Shown here in pieces: positions 57,369-64,000 of a stretch of 64,000 nucleotides of DNA. Position numbers and translations under genes: made by a program. Origin of the DNA: Cordia subcordata (taxonomy: Eukaryota; Streptophyta; Magnoliopsida; Boraginales; Cordiaceae); NCBI GenBank assembly GCA_028554755.1, contig JAPTOF010000051.1, forward strand, positions 50,965 through 114,964. The letters run 5' to 3'. A model generated the notes under the pieces. It had not been told where the DNA came from. It worked only from the letters and a program-made list of their open reading frames with translations, and searched no databases. Each line of letters opens with the position of its first letter. Position 1 is the first letter of the stretch.

Positions 57369-58420
57369 ATGCGCGACCCCTTCCCCGTCGCGCCCATCCC
57401 GTGGCTCGCAGACGCCATCCAACCCTACACCACTGCCCTGAACCTCACAACCCTCCCCCTCCACATTCACGAGGTCCTCCTCTCGGCCCTCCTCTACTCG
57501 ATGGTCTTCTACCCGATCTCTCCCCTCGTCTCCAACTACTTCGCAGGCGAGCACTACGCAAAGCTCTCGCGCAAGCGCCGCCTCAACTGGGACGCCCATG
57601 TTGTATCCATGGTTCAGAGCTGCCTCATTAACGCCCTCGCCATCTATGTCCTCATTGCGGACGATGAGCGGGCTGCCATGGGCTGGGAGGAGAGGATATG
57701 GGGGTACACTGGGGCGAGCGCCATGATCCAGGCGCTGGCGGCTGGGTACTTTGTCTGGGATCTCGTTGTTACGAGCTTCAACTTGGATGTCTTCGGCATT
57801 GGGACTCTTGCTCACGCTATTGCTGCCCTCCTGGTCTATGCCCTTGGTTTCGTACGTCCTCGCTCAAACATATGCCGCAAGATCTGTTCCATGCTAACAT
57901 CCACAAGCGGCCCCTAGTCAACTACTACTCCAGCATCTTCATCCTCTGGGAACTCTCAACCCCCTTTTTGAATATTCACTGGTTCATGGACAAAGTAAAC
58001 ATGACAGGCTCAAAACCCCAACTCTACAACGGCATCCTTCTCCTCTTCAGCTTCTTCACAGCGCGCCTTGTCTTCGGCACGTACTACTCCTGGTGCGTTA
58101 TGGGCGACCTGTGGCACGCCATGTTCGCCACGCCAAGCTTTGAGAAGCTGGTCAACAACACTATGGCTTTCGTCAGCGAGGATACCACTGTTCCCTGGTG
58201 GGCGGGGATGGCTTATTTGAGCAGCAATATCACGCTCAACTTTTTGAACTTTTACTGGTTTTTCAAGATGGTTTCTGCTGTGCAGAAGAGGTTTGTTCCC
58301 GAGAAGGACGAGAAGAGCGAGAAGCAGGTCCCTGAGCCGCTTACTGAGGCGGAGATCGACTTGTCCTCCATTGCGTCCAGCATCCCGGAGAAGCACAAGA
58401 TTACACGCCGAAAGGCTTGA
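57369..58420 (+). CDS. TLC-domain membrane protein (TLCD4/TMEM56-like)
   Basis: Exons 57369-57851 and 57908-58420 (56-nt intron, GTACGT, branch GCTAACATC) give 331 residues. The TLC domain spans residues ~60-290 with about six or seven membrane helices: MVQSCLINALAIYVLI, GYFVWDLVVTSFNLDVFGIG, LAHAIAALLVYALGFRPLV, YYSSIFILWELSTPFLNIHW and LNFLNFYWFFKMV. The DLV and HA...WELSTPFLN motifs match the TMEM56/TLCD group rather than ceramide synthase, which would carry a Lag1 motif with two adjacent His. The role in fungi is unknown, probably membrane-lipid related. The tail ends with KHKITRRKA, a basic stretch that could be an ER signal. Confidence 0.88.
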
Positions 58421-58819
58421 TCTTGGTGCGGAAAGATGGGATTCCACATCGCTTGTTGTAGCTTCCTTTCACGGAGATACAGAGCGTCAGTCCACGATGG
58501 TGCTCGGTTCAGGGGCAAGAAGATGGACGACCAACATATCCGGATAGACCGACAGCGGTTGCTGAAAACCATGTCCCTTAAATACACCACAAATACGTAC
58601 ACACATTTTGCCTTCGGACGCAACACAACTGGCACGATTCATCGCTATTAATCTTGACTACAAAGGTGACTATGTACAGTAGCAGGCATGTCTCTTTCCA
58701 CACAGACCTGCCCTTGTGAGCCATTGATGCTCTATACTAAATACTACGCACCATCGCTATGGGTGGGCCGCGTATGGCAAGGCTTGCAACAACTCACTTG
58801 CCGAGCCGATTCAGGTTGC
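58421..58819. other. Convergent intergenic region
   Basis: 399 bp between the ends of the TLC gene (+) and SLA1 (-). Presumed 3' UTRs. Confidence 0.5.
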
Positions 58820-61800
58820 TTAGAAGCCAAACGGATTTTGCGGGGCTATTTGATGGTCAGAATGTGGCGGGACGTAGTGCAGCTACATCGGTACTTACTC
58901 GCTTGCGAGAGATTGGCTTTGCGGCCTGTTTGCTGCGGCGTCAACTTCTTGTCCACACCAAAGCGAACAGGAGGAGCCGGTCCCGTTTGCTGGGGCACCA
59001 AAGGCTGTGGTGTCTGCTGCGGCGGCTGGCCAAAGCCTGTCTGCTGCGGTTGCATAGGTTGCATGGATGTTCGCTGAGGCTCGAGTGGCGGGGGGAGGTA
59101 GTTGTTGATGCCGCCTTGGGGCTGCTGGCCGAAGCCTGTCGGTTGAGGGTTGAAGGGTGGTTGGTAGCCTGTCTGCTGGGGCGGCATTGGCAATGAGTTT
59201 GATCGTCCAGGGTCTGCAAAGGGGCTTTGCTGAGGCATGCCGGTCATCATGGGCTGCATGAATTGGTTTTGGGCTCCAGTCTGTTGGTAACCCATCATAC
59301 CCTGGGGTTGTTGCATGCCCTGCTGACCGGGGAATCCAGTGTATTGCGGCTGCATAGCAGTGTACTGCTGTTGTAGCCTCTGCTGTGTCATATCGTTCAG
59401 ACTCTGACCTGGAGGAGCAACCTGGCCCTGTACCAAACCAGTCGCTTGCGGCATCACAGGAGCTGGGTAAGCGCTCGGCTGCGCTGATTGAGGTGCAGAT
59501 AGGGGCCTCGCAGGTGGAGGCGGCACAAGAGAGCCTTGCAAAGGGGAGGTTTGCTGTGGAGGCGCGGGCCTCTGTCGTGCTGCTGCTGCCGAGTTCTGCT
59601 GGGCCACAGAGGAGAAGAAGCCGGGAGTCGCCCCCTGCATAGGTTGAGCGGCAGCTTGTGGAGGGCTCGTAGTGGTTGCGCCTGTTGGCTGAGGAGGAAG
59701 GGCCGGCGGCGATGCTGTCTTCATAGGCTGAAGGGGCTCCGAGAGCAACGAGAGCTCCCTCATAGACCCAGTAAGGGCTGCTGGCGGCGGGGAGGCAGCC
59801 TTCGCCGGAGGAGGGCTTTGCGTCTTGGCGGGTGCTGCAGACCTGCTAGGCTTGACATCCCAAGCGTCATCGTCGAAGCCACCGCTAGTCGTGACAGACT
59901 TGGGCTCTGCGGTAGCACTGGGGGGAGGGCTCGTCGCAGTCACGGGCGACCTGGCCTCGCCATCACTCGAGCTGGGCTTACCTCCCTTGGACAAGGCCGA
60001 AGCATCAACCACGTCGCTGGCCTGGACCGCCGGCGCCGGACGCCCCTTGCGGGTGTTGTTCCTCAACGCGCCGCCAGGCCCAGAAAACAAGCCACCATCG
60101 TTATCCTTTGGCTTTTCTCTCCCGAACTTGGCATCCAGAGTGCGCATGACTTTGATGATGTCGCCTTCTCGAAGACCCAATTTACGTAAAATGGTGGCAT
60201 CGACATCCGGCAGGACACTCTCATCGATCGAATCCTTATTGAAGGCCTGCGCGTACCGCTCGCAAAGGCCCACCGCAACATTGCAGTCCAGGAAGAACTG
60301 GAACCAGTCGTACTCGGGTTTGGAGTCCTTCTCGATCTTGGCGCCACCTTCGGGCGACGCGACACGGACTTGACGTGACTTGCGGTGGTCGTCCTTGGGC
60401 TTATGGTCATGCAGGGAGATACCTGTCATGCTTTCGACGTACTCCAGATCATCCGTAGACATCTTCGACACTGGGACGGCAATCTTGACTCCGTTCATCT
60501 TGTGAAGGTGAATCTTGCCGTCCTTCAGTCCGAGGAACTGAGCCCCAACACTAAAGGACTTGGACCTATCCGTCCATGTGCGCACCTTGTTCGGATCTGG
60601 CTCTGTTTTGCGCGGAAGGCATGATTAGTAACAATTCTTTCGAGGTCGACACGTAGGACGACTCACTGGACTTGGATTTGGAGCTTGAGCCATCGCTTCG
60701 ACCGTTTTGGCGCGACCTAGACTGCTGCTCCGTGTTATTAAGGCTGCTGCCTCTCTCGGGAAGAGACATCCCAGGCCCTACCTTGTCTTGCTGCTTGCTC
60801 GCCTTGAGCGCTTCCTTCGTCAGTCTGATCTCCTCCATCCTGTTGCTCTCGACCGTGGACCGCAGCCCGTCAGCGGCGTCCGGTGGCGGCGTCATCGTTC
60901 CTGTGATCTCGATGTAGCTGCTTGGTACCACTCCTTCCTTGCCGGTCTTGAGGCGACGAACTTGCCACCACTCTTCACTCTTGGTGTCGTCGATGATGAA
61001 AACCTCGTCGCCTTCGGCAACGGTGACCTCGTCCTCACTCTGCGCCATAAAGTCGTACAGGACGTGACCTTTCCGCACGCTCTTCTTTGTGCCGGCCATG
61101 ATGACCTCCTTCAGGCCTTCAGCCCGTAAAGCTCCCGCCATCTCGCCCAAGGCACGCACAATCTCCTCCGCGGTATCTTTAGCCCCGGCGTGGAAATCAA
61201 CGCTCTTGCTCGGGCGCACAAGCTCCATGAAAACGTGCTTCTCTTCTCGCGAGTAGTGCGTCATGCGGTCTGCGGACCACTCCTGCGAAGGACCGTCCTG
61301 CGTACGCTCAGGCGCAATCAGAATCATGCCCGTCCGCAGATTGATGCCCAGAGTGGTAGGCATCTTCTTCCTCTTGCCCATGACCGAGACCATCTCGTTG
61401 ATGTTGTACATGTGGAAGCCGCCTGGTGATCGCATTTCATCCTGCGCCGAGGTATCCTCAATCTCAGGCTCGTATCGGTCGTGTCTTGATTCGGGCTGAG
61501 GGCGAGGTCGACTCGGGAGTGCAGGAGAACGCACATGAGGCTCATCGTCGGAGGCGTGGTGGTAGTCGTCGTATTGCGATTGGGTTCGCTGGCTCCGGCT
61601 TCGAGACGGCTGAGGAGGAGGTGAGGCGGGCTCTGGAGCAGAGCGGCCAGCCATGACACCTGCAAGAGCAGCAGCTGGGCCGGACGGCGCTGGAGGCGGC
61701 GAGTACGCTTCTTCAACGGGACTCTCGGGCTCTTGAGGCACGGGCTGCGGTCGAGCTGGAAGCGATGGTGCGGGAGGCGAGGCCGCGGCGGGCGACACGG

Positions 61801-62239
61801 AAGACCCATCCATATCAATGTAGTTCGCGGGAACGAACCCATAGTCCTCGTCGAGGCCTACTAGTATCCAGTCAGGGTCTGAGGTATCGAAGATGTCGAG
61901 CACGGAGTCTTCGGAGAAGGAAAGCTCCTCGTCAGTCTGCCGAGTATAATCATAGAGCGCGCGTGCTCTCCCCAGCGTAGGGGCCTATCCAGACCGGTCA
62001 GCGCACGTAATTGTGAGACTGTCGAGCTCAGGGGAATATACCTCCTCGACATAGTTGTGAGGTACGAGACCAGTGGGTTCATCCTCGTCGTCAGCTCCGG
62101 CCTTCTTCTTGGCCTTCCACCAGCCATCGTCCGAGCTCTTGTCTAGCACGTAGAGGAGATCGTTCTCCTCAATCGCGAGCTCGCCCGCTGCTTGGGGCGC
62201 GTACTCATACAGCGCCCGGTACACACCCGCGAATCCCAT
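58820..62239 (-). CDS. SLA1: Endocytic actin adaptor Sla1
   Basis: Exons 62239-62042, 61984-60667, 60602-58899 and 58845-58820 give 1,081 residues. I chose the ATG at 62239 because the SH3 domain starts there (MGFAGVYRALYEYAPQAAGE). Domains are SH3-1 (~4-66), SH3-2 (~70-125, from RARALYDYTRQTDEELSF), a Pro-rich linker, SH3-3 (~369-428, VLYDFMAQSEDEVTVAEGDE), the SHD1 cargo-binding domain (~507-562, NKVRTWTDRSKSFSVGAQFLG) and the SAM-like SHD2 (~600-665, FQFFLDCNVAVGLCERY). A Gln/Pro tail follows with repeated QQTG/QYTG motifs like the Prk1-kinase sites of yeast Sla1. The last exon has 26 nt and supplies PQNPFGF, an NPF motif. Sla1 links NPFxD cargo and clathrin to the Las17/Pan1 actin machinery at cortical patches. 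Confidence 0.96.
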
Positions 62240-62947
62240 GGCGACTGAAGTGTCTGGAACCCAGCTGCGCAGGATGTTATGGTGATCCTCGACTGCGGAT
62301 TGAGGCAAGTCGTCTCGTCTGCCGGCTGGACTAGTCCAGTTCGAACGGCCGCCGCGTGCAGAATGTTGGATTCAGCGCAGAGCAAGAGTGGCGGCGGCTG
62401 GAAGCGAGAGCAGTCGATGCTTCGATGCTCAGGCCGAGAGAGTGCAGTGAGCGGCGAGCACGGGTGGGTTGCTCGTGAAATGCAAGTTGTAAGGATCGTA
62501 TGTGTGATGCGGTACCTACTGTAGCACGAAGAACCAAGAACGGGTGACGACCTGCTGCTGCTGGGAGGTGACGGAGATGGAGCACAGGCGGACAGGTACG
62601 TACCACCCTACTCGTCCAGTCCCAGCGCTGGCAACGGGCTCGACTGTCGTTAGCAGTTGGAGATACCCACTCTTTCTTCACCAGCCACACTCTTACCAGC
62701 TTCTACCGACCTTCTCGAAGCCTTGGTAGTCTCTTGATTCCGATCTGGCAGCGACCGCATCCTTTACAACAGGCACGATTTGCCATTGAGATCAAAGAAC
62801 ACACATATCTTTCATTACCGTCGTTCTCTAACATCCACTCGGTGCATCCTGATCTGTGCATCAAATCACCTTGTTCCAGAGATCTAATCATCCATGTAAC
62901 TCCTTTAAACCACACGATAACTAATACCTAAGCCATGCCCCGACGTC
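62240..62947. other. Intergenic region, SLA1 promoter
   Basis: 708 bp between the AMP deaminase stop and the SLA1 start. Short frames only. Confidence 0.5.
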
Positions 62948-64000
62948 TCAAGAGCTTTTACCCTCCGCCGCCTCAAAAATGCCCGTCGCACCGTCGTCCT
63001 TACGCGTGCTGCCACTTCGAGTACCACGTGTGAAGATGCCAGGGAACGCCCTCGCCTCGTGCCCCGACAGATGAGCTCCATAGTCAGCGAGAGACGCCGA
63101 GCTGTGGGATTGATGGACTGCCTGAGGTGACTCGACGACGCCCGAGTTCGAATGCTGTGAAAGGAACGAGGGTTCTGTCGAGAGGGAAGGTTGCTTGGCC
63201 TTCTTGACGCCTCCGTTAGCCTCCACCGGGGCGTTTGTCGGAGCGGCGTTGCTCGCTGGTTCCGCGTTCTGCGTTTGGTTCTGGTTCGCATCGTGCATGA
63301 TATATTGTTGCAGTCTGCAGCGCAAGTCAGCTCTTAGTCCGCGGATGAGAAGTTAATGTGTTAGCAAAACTTACACATCCCTCTCTTGCATCAGGGTATG
63401 GTATCTAAATTCAACCCGCCGGTCAGGCACATTCGTCTTGACAGTCGTGTTACCATGCGCACCAGGTTGGTTACAGTGAAGACCAAGCCACTTTTCCTTG
63501 ATGGACAGTTCATAGCCACTCTGCAGCACCGAGTTCTTGGCCAACTCGCACATATCCACGGGACTGAGCTTGTAGATCTGCGCGGCCACGGCATACTCTT
63601 CTATGAGCGGCTCCTTGGTGAAAGCAAATTGCAGTGGATCATCACTAGATAGCGAGACGTTGAGGCCTCTGCGGAAGTAGGTGTGGAAGGGGTTCCGGTC
63701 GTATGCCAGGAAGAGGGCATTGTTGCTGAGAGGCGACATGGCGATGCCGATCTGCTCCAGATAAAAGACATACTGCAGGAGAGGCACCTTGCGCAGAAGC
63801 AGACCGTGGCTGACACTGTGGCAGCACAGCGCTGCGACGGCCATGTGCTCACTGTCGCCTGCTTCACCGCAGTGTGGCCGCAAGACCAGGGTGTTGAAGC
63901 GACGCTTCTTGCGCCAGTGATTCAGCGACGACATGTTGGAGAAGAGGTAGTAAGTCCAGTAGGTGTAAGGCGGGTTCTGTTTAGAGTTCCATTCTTTGGG
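62948..64000 (-). CDS. AMD1: AMP deaminase, C-terminal part (5' end outside window)
   Basis: The frame is open to the window edge. Exons 64000-63375 and 63314-62948 (60-nt intron, GTAAGT, branch GCTGACTTG) give the last 330 residues. Motifs are [20 protein letters not shown], the metal-site [30 protein letters not shown], and the catalytic [19 protein letters not shown]. The core ends near [19 protein letters not shown] polar tail of ~110 residues rich in Asn, Ser and Ala follows, typical of filamentous fungi. The enzyme deaminates AMP to IMP in the purine nucleotide cycle. Adenosine deaminase is excluded by the [10 protein letters not shown] and HCGEAGD pair. Confidence 0.97.

Overview
The window is nuclear DNA from a filamentous ascomycete. 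The genes carry short introns (mostly 47-64 nt) with GT(A/G)NGT-like donors, CTRAC-type branch sites and YAG acceptors. The protein families (LTE1-like RasGEF, COG8, SLA1, HEM25, an HDEL-tailed Lhs1, VMA6) are fungal, and a 17-kb AT desert carries a clear signature of repeat-induced point mutation (RIP). A Sordariomycete is my best guess, from gene style and RIP; I cannot name the genus.

Left arm (1-30.1 kb), ordinary gene-rich DNA. In order: 3' part of an LTE1-like RasGEF gene (+); 40S ribosomal protein S0 (-), head-to-head with mitochondrial ribosomal protein uS15m (+); V-ATPase subunit d (-), head-to-head with NOP58 (+); a stomatin/SPFH protein (-); the APC/C subunit APC10/DOC1 (-); a GT31-like Golgi glycosyltransferase (+); a small coiled-coil protein of unknown function (+); a secreted pepsin-like protease (-); the ER Hsp70-like chaperone LHS1 (-); and an MFS sugar porter (-). 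For spliced genes the CDS coordinates span introns, and exon limits are given in the evidence. A 52-codon possible membrane-protein exon lies at 16.7-16.9 kb.

Middle (about 30.12-47.2 kb): a nearly pure A+T block with no reading frame of 60 codons or more in any frame. It is built of several repeat families, including three copies of one element (two direct, one inverted), LTR-like repeats and AT minisatellites. Small GC-normal islands survive. One, at 44.6 kb, aligns to a copy at 32.4 kb with almost every difference being C to T or G to A, so RIP can be seen inside the window. The block is either a RIP-silenced transposon nest or part of a regional centromere.

Right arm (47.2-64 kb), gene-rich again: alkaline ceramidase (-), prefoldin subunit 1 (+), an RS-rich coiled-coil protein (+), the mitochondrial glycine carrier HEM25 (-), COG8 (-), a TLC-domain membrane protein (+), the endocytic actin adaptor SLA1 (-) and the 3' part of AMP deaminase (-). 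The genes are mostly housekeeping. I see no secondary-metabolite cluster, virus, CRISPR array, rRNA or convincing tRNA. The unusual items are the RIP block and its internal copies, an in-frame 36-codon extension behind the S0 stop codon, a probable GC-AG intron in the protease gene, a terminal micro-exon in SLA1 and the small membrane ORF.
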